A DNA stretch of 34,546 nucleotides from CAZUVM01 sp964623885 (GCA_964623885.1 CAZUVM010000125.1:1-34546); one strand, 5' to 3'. Positions 1 through 8,765 are shown, counted from the stretch's first letter. Notes: generated by a model not told the origin, from the sequence alone. Made by a program: numbers and translations.

Positions 1-1
1 C

Positions 2-2116
2 AGTCCACTGATCTCGGCGGCCAATGGCTGCAGTTCCGACACGGAGGTCCTGGCGCTGACGATTGCATCGTCGATTCCGACGATACTCGGTCCGTCGGTT
101 GTATCCGGCACTGAAAACGTGAATCTCAACAGTCAGATCGCTGTTTCGGACGGACCGGCAACATTTGGCAGCCCGAATTTCCCGGTTGCCTTGTTCCTCG
201 ACCCGAACACCGGAGCGATCTCCGGGTTCCCGTTTTACACTGGCGATTTTTATCCAGCGATTTGGGTTACCAACCAGTGGGGTGTCGGTAGCGGCGTTGT
301 CCATATTCAAATTGCTCCCGAACGGCTCCGGGGCTTCGCCATTGAAGACATTACGTATCGGTACTCCTCGCCGTATTTGTTGGATTTCACATTCCGGCTG
401 CGCGACAGCGCTGTTCCCGGGCTAGGATTCGGGCTGGTGGCGGATCCCACGAACATAGCGGCGATCTGCAAGGAAGACGGCGTGCCGATCAGTTCAACCG
501 AAACCGGTCATTTCCTGACGCGCGGTTCGACGCGTCCATTGCGAGGGTACCTGGTGCTCGATTTCAGTGATAGCATCTCAAGTCAGCCCGCAAATGTGAC
601 GGAGGAAATCAGCGGCGCCGAGTATTTCATCAGCCAGCAACCGGCTACCACGCAATTCGGGGCTTACGAGTTTCACCGGGAAGATTGGCGAGCGCAGCAA
701 GTGCTGCCGCTGGCGTCCGATAAAAGTGCGATCGACAGCGCCATCGCGGGCATCTGGACCAACTACATCAATGGGTTTGCGTCGGGGTCGCGTTGTTTCG
801 ACGCGTTGGCTGATGCGGCCGCTGCTTTAAGCGGCGCCAATCCAAACGAACAGCATATTCTGGTTTTCGTGTCTGATGGAATTGACACGTCCAGCACCAA
901 TACGTTGTACACTGTCCTCGCCGCGGCCACTAATCGCGACATTAGGATTTACGCGGTTGGCCTGACCAAAAATGCAGATGTGTTCACGTTGTCGTCGCTC
1001 ACCATCGGAACTGGCGGAAAGCTGTTTCTGGCGCAGCCGTTGTTTACGGTCGAGGACCAGTTCTCGCTGTTGAGCAAGGAATTCGAGGCACAATATATTC
1101 TGCGCTGGGCAACCCTCCACCGTGAGCCTGAGCCGTTCATGCCGTCGTTCAGCCTGCTGTATCAAGGCCTCCAAATCGATTCGCCCACGAATCCAGTCAC
1201 GCCGGGTCAGACCAACATCGACACATCAACAACGCCGCCGACCACGAACATTGTCCCTGCCAGCACTAACTTCATCATTCCCTATTATTATCCCGCCAGC
1301 AACGGACCGCCCGCGGGGGTACTCACCGGCGCGGTCCGCTTGGTGGTCGAGGCGGGAATTGTGCCACCCGCGATCACCCTGGAGGCGACTTATGTTCCTC
1401 AGCGCATTTCGGTGTTCAACGTGCATTACCGGCCCAATTACCCGTGCGTGCCCGTGCTCCAGTCGACCAACTTCGGCCAACTCCTTTTCGGCGTTACTCT
1501 GACTCAAACCGGCGATGGCGCGGGTGGTTTTTACCTGTCTATAAGCAATAACATTGCGCCGGTCTTTTCCCTTCCTTACCCCGGCTTCGGACCGATGGTT
1601 AGCTTCAGGTTCAGCGACATCTTCGACGTCTCAAACGCTTTCAGCTTTTTTACCCTCGACAATTCGATTTACACCAACAGCGGCGGGCAAACTTTCGTCC
1701 TGCAGAGCAACATTTTTGTTACGAGCTTTCCCATGCTGCCTTTCGGCACGCCAATACCTTGGCTCATCAGCAATGGCTATTCCTACACGGGCCGGCCTGA
1801 CTATTACACCAATGAATTGGACGATCCCGACCGTGACGGAATGCCAAACTGGAAGGAATTCCGCGCCAATACCAATCCGCGCGATCCTCTATCGGTATTC
1901 GAGTTGTTAAATCTGAACCGGCTTGCTGACGGGCGATTCAAAGTTACGTTCACCACCAGCACGAATCGAACGTACCGGCTCGAAGCTTCAACCAACCTCA
2001 GTACGTGGGAAACGGTGCAGGATGATGTTCCTGGTGTGAATACGAATGTGACGCTGACTGACAGCCGGTTCCTTCCTGGCGTCGATACGATCTTCTACCG
2101 TGTGATCGTTTATTAG
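2..2116 (+). CDS. Secreted Ig-like/VWA domain protein, 5' end outside window
   Basis: The frame is open from the first bases of the window, so the N-terminus is missing. A GTG at 119 exists, but the coding sense upstream (704 codons in total) reads as the end of another beta-sandwich repeat. Domains seen, numbered from the GTG: a putative-Ig (He_PIG-like) module over about residues 12-65 (FLDPNTGAISGFPF); a von Willebrand A domain over about 140-325 with the MIDAS motif D148-x-S-x-S and the later acidic strand FVSDG; a calcium-loop-like stretch DPDRDGMPNWKEF near 575; and a short C-terminal domain ending FYRVIVY. VWA domains bind ligands through a metal ion. This is probably a secreted or surface adhesion-type protein; the ligand is unknown. 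No operon partner is visible. Confidence 0.8.
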   Translation, partial: SPLISAANGCSSDTEVLALTIASSIPTILGPSVVSGTENVNLNSQIAVSDGPATFGSPNFPVALFLDPNTGAISGFPFYTGDFYPAIWVTNQWGVGSGVVHIQIAPERLRGFAIEDITYRYSSPYLLDFTFRLRDSAVPGLGFGLVADPTNIAAICKEDGVPISSTETGHFLTRGSTRPLRGYLVLDFSDSISSQPANVTEEISGAEYFISQQPATTQFGAYEFHREDWRAQQVLPLASDKSAIDSAIAGIWTNYINGFASGSRCFDALADAAAALSGANPNEQHILVFVSDGIDTSSTNTLYTVLAAATNRDIRIYAVGLTKNADVFTLSSLTIGTGGKLFLAQPLFTVEDQFSLLSKEFEAQYILRWATLHREPEPFMPSFSLLYQGLQIDSPTNPVTPGQTNIDTSTTPPTTNIVPASTNFIIPYYYPASNGPPAGVLTGAVRLVVEAGIVPPAITLEATYVPQRISVFNVHYRPNYPCVPVLQSTNFGQLLFGVTLTQTGDGAGGFYLSISNNIAPVFSLPYPGFGPMVSFRFSDIFDVSNAFSFFTLDNSIYTNSGGQTFVLQSNIFVTSFPMLPFGTPIPWLISNGYSYTGRPDYYTNELDDPDRDGMPNWKEFRANTNPRDPLSVFELLNLNRLADGRFKVTFTTSTNRTYRLEASTNLSTWETVQDDVPGVNTNVTLTDSRFLPGVDTIFYRVIVY

Positions 2117-2153
2117 TGCAGTGGTGCGGCATAGCGGTTAGCTCTTTGCACAG

Positions 2154-2180
2154 GGCGCCAACCCTTCAGGTTGGTGCGCC
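2154..2180. repeat. Imperfect hairpin after the VWA gene
   Basis: Arms GGCGCCAACC and GGTTGGTGCGCC pair around the loop CTTCA, with a 2-nt bulge in the right arm. It lies 38 bases after the VWA stop codon. It has no T-tract, so it is either a processed or Rho-type 3' structure or a dispersed palindromic repeat rather than a classic intrinsic terminator. Confidence 0.5.
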
Positions 2181-2233
2181 AGAGCTTGGTTGAATAGAGG
2201 CTGCAATTGTGATCGGAAAGCTGCTGCCGTAAA

Positions 2234-2282
2234 GAGCCCGCCGTCTGAAAGGGTCGGCAGGGATGCGGGTGCTCCCGGGCTC
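2234..2282. repeat. Second inverted repeat in the same spacer
   Basis: GAGCCCG (2234-2240) and CGGGCTC (2276-2282) are perfect inverted copies enclosing 35 bases. A smaller GCCG/CGGC pair lies inside. It sits between the VWA gene and the WYL regulator. Its role is unknown; together with 2154-2180 it makes most of this 214-base spacer self-complementary. Confidence 0.35.
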
Positions 2283-2330
2283 CGTTCTGCGCTTTACGCG
2301 ACTGGCTGGATTTGATAGCCAACGCAGCGC

Positions 2331-3353
2331 ATGAAAGCTGCTTCCGGCCGGAGTTCCCAAGTTGTTCTGCCCCAGGCGCGCCCGCCCCTGGAACGCATGC
2401 TGCGGATTCACCAGGCCATCCAGGCGGGGGATTATCCGAATGCGTCGAAGCTGGCGGAGGAGTTCGAAGTCAGCACCAAATCGGTGCATCGGGACATCGA
2501 GTTCATGCGCGACCGGATGCGATTGCCGCTGGCATTCGACCGCACCCGCTTCGGGTATTATTACACCGAAGACGTGAGCACGTTCCCGTCGCTGCAGATC
2601 ACGCAAGGGGAACTTTTCGCATTGCTGGTTGCCGAGCGGGCGCTGCACCAATACCGGGGCACCAGTTTCGAACGGCCACTACTGAGCGCGCTGCGCAAGA
2701 TGCAGGAGTCCCTTCCGGAAACCATTTCCCTGGACCTGGCGGATGTCGAGCGCACGATCTCGTTTCGCACGCGAGCTGAACCGATCCTGGACCTGGCGAT
2801 TTTCGACACGCTGGCCGAGGCCACGTCCCGCCGCCAGCAACTCGAACTGGAATATCGCAAGCCGGGGCAGCGGCAAGGCGAGCGCCGGATCATCGATCCC
2901 TATCACCTGGCCAACATCAACGGCGAATGGTTTCTGTTTGCCTACGACCACCTGCGCCGCGACATTCGCACCTTTGTTCCTGGACGCATCCAAAGTTTAA
3001 AGCGCACCGGTAAACGTTTTCTGCGCGTCCAGCGTTTTTCGCTCGAGGACCGCTTGCGCGACAGCTTCGGCGTTCATTCTGGGCGGGGCCGCTATGAGGT
3101 TGTGCTGCGGTTCGATCCTGCCGTGGCTGATTATATCCGCGAGAAGCGGTGGCATGATTCCCAGCGACTCGATGATCTGGATAACGGAGGTGTGGAGCTG
3201 CGCCTGAAATTGTCGAGCCTGACGGAGATTGAGCGTTGGGTACTGGGTTGGGGCAGCAACGTGGAGGTTATCGAGCCACCGAGTCTGGCGAAGGCGATCG
3301 CTGAGGTGGCCAGAAAGATCCTGGAAAGATCGGAGGTGAAAGTCGAAAGGTAA
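2331..3353 (+). CDS. WYL-domain HTH transcriptional regulator
   Basis: This 340-residue protein fits the YafY/DeoR-type WYL regulator family in length and layout. An N-terminal winged HTH covers about residues 20-80 (KLAEEFEVSTKSVHRDIEFM, with the typical DNA-recognition helix before RDI). A central WYL domain follows near 165-235 (IIDPYHLANINGEWFLFAYD); the eponymous W-Y-L is W-F-L here. A WCX-type C-terminal region (RWHDSQ... and LGWGSNVEVIEP) completes it. WYL proteins bind nucleotides or nucleic acid ligands and control transcription, often of DNA-repair or defence genes, but no such target is adjacent. No good ribosome site precedes 2331; ATG at 2397 (MLRIHQ) is an alternative start that keeps the whole HTH. 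Confidence 0.85.
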   Translation: MKAASGRSSQVVLPQARPPLERMLRIHQAIQAGDYPNASKLAEEFEVSTKSVHRDIEFMRDRMRLPLAFDRTRFGYYYTEDVSTFPSLQITQGELFALLVAERALHQYRGTSFERPLLSALRKMQESLPETISLDLADVERTISFRTRAEPILDLAIFDTLAEATSRRQQLELEYRKPGQRQGERRIIDPYHLANINGEWFLFAYDHLRRDIRTFVPGRIQSLKRTGKRFLRVQRFSLEDRLRDSFGVHSGRGRYEVVLRFDPAVADYIREKRWHDSQRLDDLDNGGVELRLKLSSLTEIERWVLGWGSNVEVIEPPSLAKAIAEVARKILERSEVKVER

Positions 3354-3401
3354 GGTGTATTCCCCAAAGCCAGGACGGGTGGAGTGTGTTAGAGATTCGC
3401 G

Positions 3402-3608
3402 ATGAAGCCAAATGCCGCTCAAAAGGGTAATCTGTCCGGTGCTGACCAGCGCTGGGCAGAAATGGAACAGGCGGGATTAATCTCAACGGATGCGCGGGCG
3501 CTCGTGCAACACCTCAAGCACAGCGAAGGCAAGGTGGCGTGGTTTACGCCGCCTTTCCTGCCTGGAGACGGCAAGAGCTTGCCGCCACAGGAAAGCCCAG
3601 GCCAGTAA
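3402..3608 (+). CDS. Small hypothetical protein, 68 aa
   Basis: I do not recognise this ORF. It starts at ATG 48 bases after the WYL regulator, in the same direction, and ends 7 bases before the stop of the convergent hydrolase. The product is soluble and mildly charged (ADQRWAEMEQAGLISTDARA), with a predicted helical N-terminal half and a proline-rich tail (PPFLPGDGKSLPPQESP). It has no membrane segment or metal motif. Its position suggests co-transcription with the regulator. It could be a chance ORF; the protein-like composition and the fit between two genes are the only support. Confidence 0.4.
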   Translation: MKPNAAQKGNLSGADQRWAEMEQAGLISTDARALVQHLKHSEGKVAWFTPPFLPGDGKSLPPQESPGQ

Positions 3609-3615
3609 CTCAAGA

Positions 3616-4398
3616 TCAGGTCGACGTTCCCGAGGGCGTTGGAGCGATCCACTCCAGAATCTGTCGGGCCGCAGGATTAGGAGCACTGCTCAGCACATTG
3701 TGCTCGGCCGGCCAGATTATTTTAAAGTCGCGCAGGGCAGGGCAATTCCGTCTGAGCCAGCGGCGCACCGGAAACCAGGGGACCACCGGGTCAATCGAGC
3801 CGGACAAAGCATAAACCGGTACCCGGACATGGCGGGCGATTTCGCAAGCGTCGCTGTTCGAAATCAGATGGAGGCGATGTTTGGCCGCCTGCCGATCCTC
3901 CTCGGTGCGGCGGGCAAGAAACTCTTGGATCGCTTTTACCGCTTCGGGGCAGTGCCGATAGCGCAGTTGTTTAATGCGAGCATAGCCGAAAAGCACCCGC
4001 ACGAGCCAATTAAGCGGAATGCCACCGGCAAACCGCTCTGCCAACTTCACCGCAACGCGCGAAGGATGCCGCACAAACCCGCCGGCCAGAATAATGCCTT
4101 CAATTGAAAAACCCTCGCCCGCTGCCATCTCCCATGCGACCTGCGATCCGAATGATTCTCCCAGCAGCCAGCCACCTGCAATCCCATTGGCACGCAATGC
4201 TTCAGCAATACCGGCGGCGTAATCCGCGAGCGACCAGGTCAGTGTGCGCGGGTAAGTCACTTCGACGAAACGCACGCGGTCACCCACAGCGCGTCGGAAG
4301 CCGCCAATAATGGTCCAGTCGCCGTGGAGTCCGGGCAGATAAATGAGCGCCGGCTGAGAAGCGGCGCCGTAGATTTGGACTTGGACTGACTCGGGCAT
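3616..4398 (-). CDS. Alpha/beta hydrolase
   Basis: A 260-residue alpha/beta-hydrolase-fold protein. The visible catalytic set is nucleophile S82 in GESFGS, acid D203 in SGSIDPVVPW and H233 in AEHNVL, with an oxyanion-hole HG in LPGLHGDW near residue 25. No signal peptide is seen, so it is probably cytoplasmic. It is the last gene of a minus-strand run, 59 bases after the Aas-like gene and following lnt. From that context a lipid-directed esterase, lysophospholipase or thioesterase role is plausible, but the sequence itself does not fix the substrate. Confidence is high in the fold and low in the reaction. Confidence 0.85.
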   Translation of the reverse strand: MPESVQVQIYGAASQPALIYLPGLHGDWTIIGGFRRAVGDRVRFVEVTYPRTLTWSLADYAAGIAEALRANGIAGGWLLGESFGSQVAWEMAAGEGFSIEGIILAGGFVRHPSRVAVKLAERFAGGIPLNWLVRVLFGYARIKQLRYRHCPEAVKAIQEFLARRTEEDRQAAKHRLHLISNSDACEIARHVRVPVYALSGSIDPVVPWFPVRRWLRRNCPALRDFKIIWPAEHNVLSSAPNPAARQILEWIAPTPSGTST

Positions 4399-4457
4399 TG
4401 CAAAAGTGAAGGGCAGGGGATCGCCTCGGCGCGCTGCTTGGCGCGTTTGTGGCTAAA

Positions 4458-6593
4458 TCACACCATTTTTTCCAGCTCGCGATGGTTCACTTTTCCAGTT
4501 CCGAGGCGTGGCAGTTCGCGCACGCATTTCAAATCGCGGGGCACTGCCAGGTTGCTAAGCCCGCGTCCGCGGATTACTTCGCGCACCTGTTCGAGGGTCA
4601 GGCGCGGTTCGGTCGTTACCGCAACGAGCTTCTCACCCTTATGTTCGTCTGGCCGTGCAACGACCGCAATGGCGAACTTCGGACCATATTGTGGAAATCC
4701 GCCAGCGAGGACATCTTCAACGGCCATTAAGCTTACCATCTCGCCGCTGATTTTGGCAAAGCGCTTCAACCGACCTTGAATGTATACGAAGCCATCAGTA
4801 TCCACTTTGGCAATGTCGCCGGTGTCATACCAGCCGCAGAGAGCCTGGAAGCGCGCGTTGGCCTCGGGGTTCAAGTACCCACGCATGACGTTGGGTCCGC
4901 GAACAAACAGTCGGCCGACGGGCGCGGACGGGTCGGTGATGCCTTCCACCGGTTCGAGGCGGTGTTCGATGCCCGGCAGAAATTGTCCGGCCGAGCCCAT
5001 GCGCGCGCGCACAGGAACATTGGCGCTCAGGCAAGGGCTGCACTCGGTCGCGCCATAACCTTCGAGCACGCGAACGCCGAACTTGCGCATCCAGGTCTCG
5101 CTGGTGCTGTCCTGTAGTTTTTCGGCGCCGGCGAAAAGGTAACGCAAGCTGCGGAAATCGTAAGGATGGGCTTTCCGCGCGTAACCATGCAGGAAAGTAT
5201 TGGTGCCGAAGAACACCGTGCAATTGAGATTGTAGAACGCGGATGGAACAACGCGGTAATGAAGCGGTGAGAGGTACAGGAATACAAATTCGCCATGCAC
5301 GAGCGGGAGGAGCAGACCTACGGTAAGCCCGAAGCTGTGAAACAAAGGCAAGGCATTGAAGAACCGATCGGTCTGCATCAGGTCGATGACTGAGGCCATC
5401 TGGCGCATGTTGGCCAGCAGGTTGCGATGGGTGAGTTCGACCCCTTTTGGGTCGCCTTCGGAGCCGCTTGTGAAAAGAACGACTGCTGTGTCATTGGTGT
5501 CCAGGCGGGGCAGGGGGGGATGCGGGCCGACCCAGCGGCGCAGCATGGTTGCGATTTTCTGTACGCCTGAAATTTTGACGCGCACGTCCTCGAGAAACAG
5601 GAATTGAATGCCGGCTGATTTAAGGAGTGTGAGATCCAGTTTGGCGCGCTCGATGAATGCCTTGGAAGTGACAATGGTTTTGAGATTTGCGAGACAGGAG
5701 CACGCCAGGAGGATGCCCGGCCCGGTGGTGTAGTTGAGGATTGCAGGGATCTTGCCAGCGTTCCACAGACTGAGCAAAACCACGGGCAGGGCGTTAACGT
5801 TGGGCAACAGCACACCGACGCGCGGCTCAGTTGGCGACACGAGCTGCCGCCATTGTGACGCGAGCAGATCGGCGCCTACCAGCAACCGGCGATAGCTCAC
5901 TTGTTGCAGGGTAACGTCCTGAAGGACGACTCGAGCGGCATTTTCGCGGGCAGTTTCCACAATTGCAGCGGGAACCGTTGGCGCGCCATGCTGCATTTCG
6001 ACTTCGAATTGCTGGCGGACCATTTGGTCCCGCAGCCAATCCATTAAACGCGTTCGCGCCTCCGCAACACCGGCGCGGCCCAGGTCAGGCGGGGCCAGCA
6101 CATTACTGAAGTGGACGGATAACCTCGGAAACCAAGCTTTGCGATTTGGATTGCGAGAGAACGGCAATCGCCCGGCGCCGCGCAGATAGGCGGTGACGAC
6201 TTTGGCGCCGGTTTTGTGGATAAGAAAACCGGTGCCCTCGAACAGCTTCATCAGCGAACCGGTGGTGGACATGCGGCCTTCAGGAAACAAAACGAGGCGC
6301 CCGCCCGCTTGCAGATATTCCGCCATGTGCTTCACCGCGTAGGGCGAGTTCATGTCGACTGGAAAGGTGAGGCGATTGACCATGATCCACCGATGCAGCG
6401 GGCTCAGTTCGGCCGTCGTACTGGAAGTGACGAACCGCCAATCTTTCTCGAGGCAACCGCCCAACAACATCCAGTCGAACCAGGAAAGATGGTTCGACAA
6501 AAGCAGCACCGGTCCCGGGGTCCGCACCGCTTCGACATTCCACGCGCGGAAGCCGTAGAAGAGGCGCAGGAACAAAAAGATCAGTCTTCGCAT
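4458..6593 (-). CDS. aas: Aas-like bifunctional acyltransferase / acyl-ACP synthetase
   Basis: At 711 residues this matches the size of E. coli Aas (about 719). The N-terminal half is a PlsC/LPLAT acyltransferase with the H-x4-D motif NHLSWFD (H35, D40) and FPEG at 103-106. The C-terminal half is an AMP-forming adenylation domain with FTSGSEGDPKG at 374-384, GYGATECSP near 510, and the closing YDTGD / GRLKRFAKISGEMVS / GTGKVNHREL motifs. Aas activates fatty acids on ACP and re-acylates 2-acyl-glycerophosphoethanolamine at the inner membrane. Its ATG lies inside the end of the lnt-like gene (13-nt overlap), implying translational coupling. No LplT-type flippase is fused or adjacent. The alternative name is long-chain acyl-CoA ligase fused to PlsC. 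Confidence 0.9.
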   Translation of the reverse strand: MRRLIFLFLRLFYGFRAWNVEAVRTPGPVLLLSNHLSWFDWMLLGGCLEKDWRFVTSSTTAELSPLHRWIMVNRLTFPVDMNSPYAVKHMAEYLQAGGRLVLFPEGRMSTTGSLMKLFEGTGFLIHKTGAKVVTAYLRGAGRLPFSRNPNRKAWFPRLSVHFSNVLAPPDLGRAGVAEARTRLMDWLRDQMVRQQFEVEMQHGAPTVPAAIVETARENAARVVLQDVTLQQVSYRRLLVGADLLASQWRQLVSPTEPRVGVLLPNVNALPVVLLSLWNAGKIPAILNYTTGPGILLACSCLANLKTIVTSKAFIERAKLDLTLLKSAGIQFLFLEDVRVKISGVQKIATMLRRWVGPHPPLPRLDTNDTAVVLFTSGSEGDPKGVELTHRNLLANMRQMASVIDLMQTDRFFNALPLFHSFGLTVGLLLPLVHGEFVFLYLSPLHYRVVPSAFYNLNCTVFFGTNTFLHGYARKAHPYDFRSLRYLFAGAEKLQDSTSETWMRKFGVRVLEGYGATECSPCLSANVPVRARMGSAGQFLPGIEHRLEPVEGITDPSAPVGRLFVRGPNVMRGYLNPEANARFQALCGWYDTGDIAKVDTDGFVYIQGRLKRFAKISGEMVSLMAVEDVLAGGFPQYGPKFAIAVVARPDEHKGEKLVAVTTEPRLTLEQVREVIRGRGLSNLAVPRDLKCVRELPRLGTGKVNHRELEKMV

Positions 6594-8044
6594 TGTTGGG
6601 GAGAAGCGGTTTGAGGTATTCGCCGGCTGCCGATTGTTCGACCGAGAATTTGCTCGATCGTAAACAGCAAGCCGAGGATCGCGGTGAGGCCGGTCGAGAT
6701 CGGCGCCAGGTACCGATCCCAGGGCAAACGACCGGCGCCTGGAAGGTCGAGAGTGCTCGCGAGGACAACTCCGTCTCCAGGAAACGGGGCCGTAGCCAGG
6801 ACGTGGCCGTTTCGATCGACTGCTTGGGAGATTCCGGAGCTGGCCAGACGAAAGATAGGCACTCCATATTCAGCGGCCCGCAAGGGAGCCACGCGCGCGT
6901 GAAGTTTGTGTTCAGCTTCGCCCCAATCGATTACATCCATCGTGGGCACAATGAGGGCTTGAGCGCCTTGCTTAATCAGCCGATCGGTGACCCGGCTGTA
7001 ACTCAGGTCGTAGCAGATGCAGAACCCGAGCTTGCCCCAGGGTGAATCCCAAACCCTTTGCTCGGGCGCCGGCAAACCGTCGCGGAAAAACTGTATGGGG
7101 ATACTTTTGACCTGACGAAAAGTAGTGTCACCAGATGGTGAAATGACAAAAGCTGTATTGTAAAAATTGCTTTTCACGGTTGGGTCTTTGCCGCCGAGGA
7201 CAACAAATCGTTGGTGATTGCGACACCAGTTGGTGATTGAGGCGGGTATAGGTCCGTCAAAAGTGTACTCGCTCAATACCAGCAATTCAGCCGCAGGATT
7301 TCGTCGCACCAACTGTGTCAATTGCAAAAGAACCTCAGATTCAGTGGGAAACTCCATCTGTACACCCGCAATTTTAAGGGGCATGGTCTTGGCTGGGGCA
7401 TCCCTGTGTATCGAGGGCGCCAGTCGGAGCAAAATCAACCCCACTGTGATAGTGAGCAAGCCGAGAACTTTTGATCTTTGCCAAACGCAAACAGCGGCGC
7501 AAGCGATGGTCATGAATAGAAAGCCAATCCCATAGACGCCGACGCATGAAATTGGCACGGCAGCAGGTGTGGCCGCAAATGCGAATCCAGGGCTAAGCCA
7601 GGAGAATCTCAAATAGTACAGCTCGCTGCGAAAATACTCTATGCCGCACCAAAGAAACGGAATCGGCAGCAAACCCCACGCGCCCGGAAATCGATTCCGG
7701 CACAGCCGCGCTTTCGCGACAAACAGAGCGATCCAGAAAGCATAAACGAGCCAAAGCGCTAAGGCGCCGGCGGAAAAAATCCCCCAGAAGAAGGTCAATC
7801 GCGTGGCGCCGATCAGTAGGCCGACGACGAGCCCCGAATAGAATGCACGACGCCAAGTCGAAGCGGCGCTCAATTGGAGAAGCGCCAGTACGTAAAAAAT
7901 CATCATTAGGCCGGCTTCGGCGCTAATGCTGGCAATATAGAACGAGCCAACGGCGACCAAAACTGTCAACCCAAGTTGCCACGAAACGTCATTTCGAGAG
8001 GAAACGGCCAAGGTCAACACGGACTCCTTGGATTGGTTAGTCAT
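6581..8044 (-). CDS. lnt: Apolipoprotein N-acyltransferase-like protein
   Basis: This 487-residue protein has the Lnt layout. Several hydrophobic segments fill residues 22-210, a nitrilase-fold periplasmic domain spans about 222-450, and a final membrane segment lies near 455-470. The catalytic triad is visible as E259 (LSEYTF), K313 (RQVKSIPIQFF) and C344 (GFCICYDLSY). Lnt adds the third acyl chain to the N-terminal cysteine of lipoproteins using a phospholipid donor, releasing a lysophospholipid. The lysine region is divergent from the usual K-x-HLVPFGE, so a Lnt paralogue is possible. It is the first gene of the lipid operon; no clear ribosome site was seen before the ATG at 8044. Confidence 0.87.
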   Translation of the reverse strand: MTNQSKESVLTLAVSSRNDVSWQLGLTVLVAVGSFYIASISAEAGLMMIFYVLALLQLSAASTWRRAFYSGLVVGLLIGATRLTFFWGIFSAGALALWLVYAFWIALFVAKARLCRNRFPGAWGLLPIPFLWCGIEYFRSELYYLRFSWLSPGFAFAATPAAVPISCVGVYGIGFLFMTIACAAVCVWQRSKVLGLLTITVGLILLRLAPSIHRDAPAKTMPLKIAGVQMEFPTESEVLLQLTQLVRRNPAAELLVLSEYTFDGPIPASITNWCRNHQRFVVLGGKDPTVKSNFYNTAFVISPSGDTTFRQVKSIPIQFFRDGLPAPEQRVWDSPWGKLGFCICYDLSYSRVTDRLIKQGAQALIVPTMDVIDWGEAEHKLHARVAPLRAAEYGVPIFRLASSGISQAVDRNGHVLATAPFPGDGVVLASTLDLPGAGRLPWDRYLAPISTGLTAILGLLFTIEQILGRTIGSRRIPQTASPQQCED

Positions 8045-8134
8045 TTAAATTGGTCGCGCCGAATCGGTTCGGCGATCATGGGCCCAGCGGCTTCGGCATA
8101 CCAAATCGGGCAAAAGCCAACAATGAATTTTCGC

Positions 8135-8146
8135 GGCCGCGCGGCC
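8135..8146. other. 12-bp perfect palindrome upstream of lnt
   Basis: GGCCGCGCGGCC is perfectly self-complementary and is flanked by ATTTT on the left and AAAAT on the right, which also pair. It lies about 90 bases upstream of the lnt start in the divergent 285-base spacer shared with the RRM gene. It could be an operator or just GC-rich chance. The rest of this spacer shows no convincing promoter or ORF. Confidence 0.25.
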
Positions 8147-8329
8147 GGTCAAAATGGCGCGCTTGCTATTTCGCGGGATTGGTACATATTGAGCGGGTCT
8201 ACTAGTTAGCTTGTAACTCCAGGACATGGTAAATCCTCAGGTGAACGTTGGTTCGGTGATGATTTGAAACCCGGCAGTCGGGAACAGTTTGGCAGCACAG
8301 GGACTAAAGGGACAAATCAAGACATCATA

Positions 8330-8641
8330 ATGAACACCAAGTTATTTGTGGGGAACCTTTCGTTCAACACGACCGAAAACGATCTCCAGGACGCTTTTGC
8401 CGCCCACGGAACCGTGGTCGAGGCCAGCCTAATGACGGACCGGGTTACCGGCCGTCCCCGCGGGTTCGCCTTCGTGACCATGGGTTCGCCCGAAGAGGCG
8501 CAAAAAGCGATCGAGGCCATGAACGGCGCACAGATCGACGGCCGGACCTTGACCGTGAACGAAGCACGGCCGAAGGAAGACCGCGGCCCGCGTGCCGGTG
8601 GTCCTCGTGGCGGCGGACGCCGCGAATTCAGCCGACGATAA
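8330..8641 (+). CDS. RRM RNA-binding protein (bacterial Rbp type)
   Basis: A 103-residue single-RRM protein. RNP2 is KLFVGNL (residues 4-10) and RNP1 is RGFAFVTM (44-51), with the usual spacing, followed by NGAQIDGRTLTVNEARP. The tail is a short Gly/Arg-rich stretch (RGPRAGGPRGGGRREFSRR), like cyanobacterial Rbp proteins, which bind RNA in the cytoplasm and often respond to cold. I chose the ATG at 8330 because the RRM fold starts there. The same frame is open back to 8264, but that portion has no family resemblance. The gene stands alone with its own terminator, so it is probably monocistronic. Confidence 0.92.
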   Translation: MNTKLFVGNLSFNTTENDLQDAFAAHGTVVEASLMTDRVTGRPRGFAFVTMGSPEEAQKAIEAMNGAQIDGRTLTVNEARPKEDRGPRAGGPRGGGRREFSRR

Positions 8642-8661
8642 AAGTCCATCGATATCAACCC

Positions 8662-8700
8662 AGGCGCGGGACCATTCGGCTCCGCGCCTTGTTCTTTTAT
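8662..8700 (+). terminator. Intrinsic terminator of the RRM gene
   Basis: The stem AGGCGCGG (8662-8669) / CCGCGCCT (8682-8689) with a 12-base loop is followed by the T-rich run TGTTCTTTTAT. It lies 20 bases after the RRM stop codon, which fits a Rho-independent terminator. Confidence 0.75.
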
Positions 8701-8765
8701 TACCTCAGGCCGCTGGTGAGTGCCCGGTGTGCGTACGAGGAGGTTGGGACCGGAGCGTCTTCAGA

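Noticed and set aside
2166..2651. 161-codon minus-strand frame over the WYL gene start
   Set aside because: It overlaps the conserved HTH coding region antisense and shows no family motif; it is a shadow plus repeat sequence.
8045..8227. 60-codon minus-strand frame just before lnt
   Set aside because: It has no recognisable motif, no ribosome site and contains the palindrome; probably spacer.
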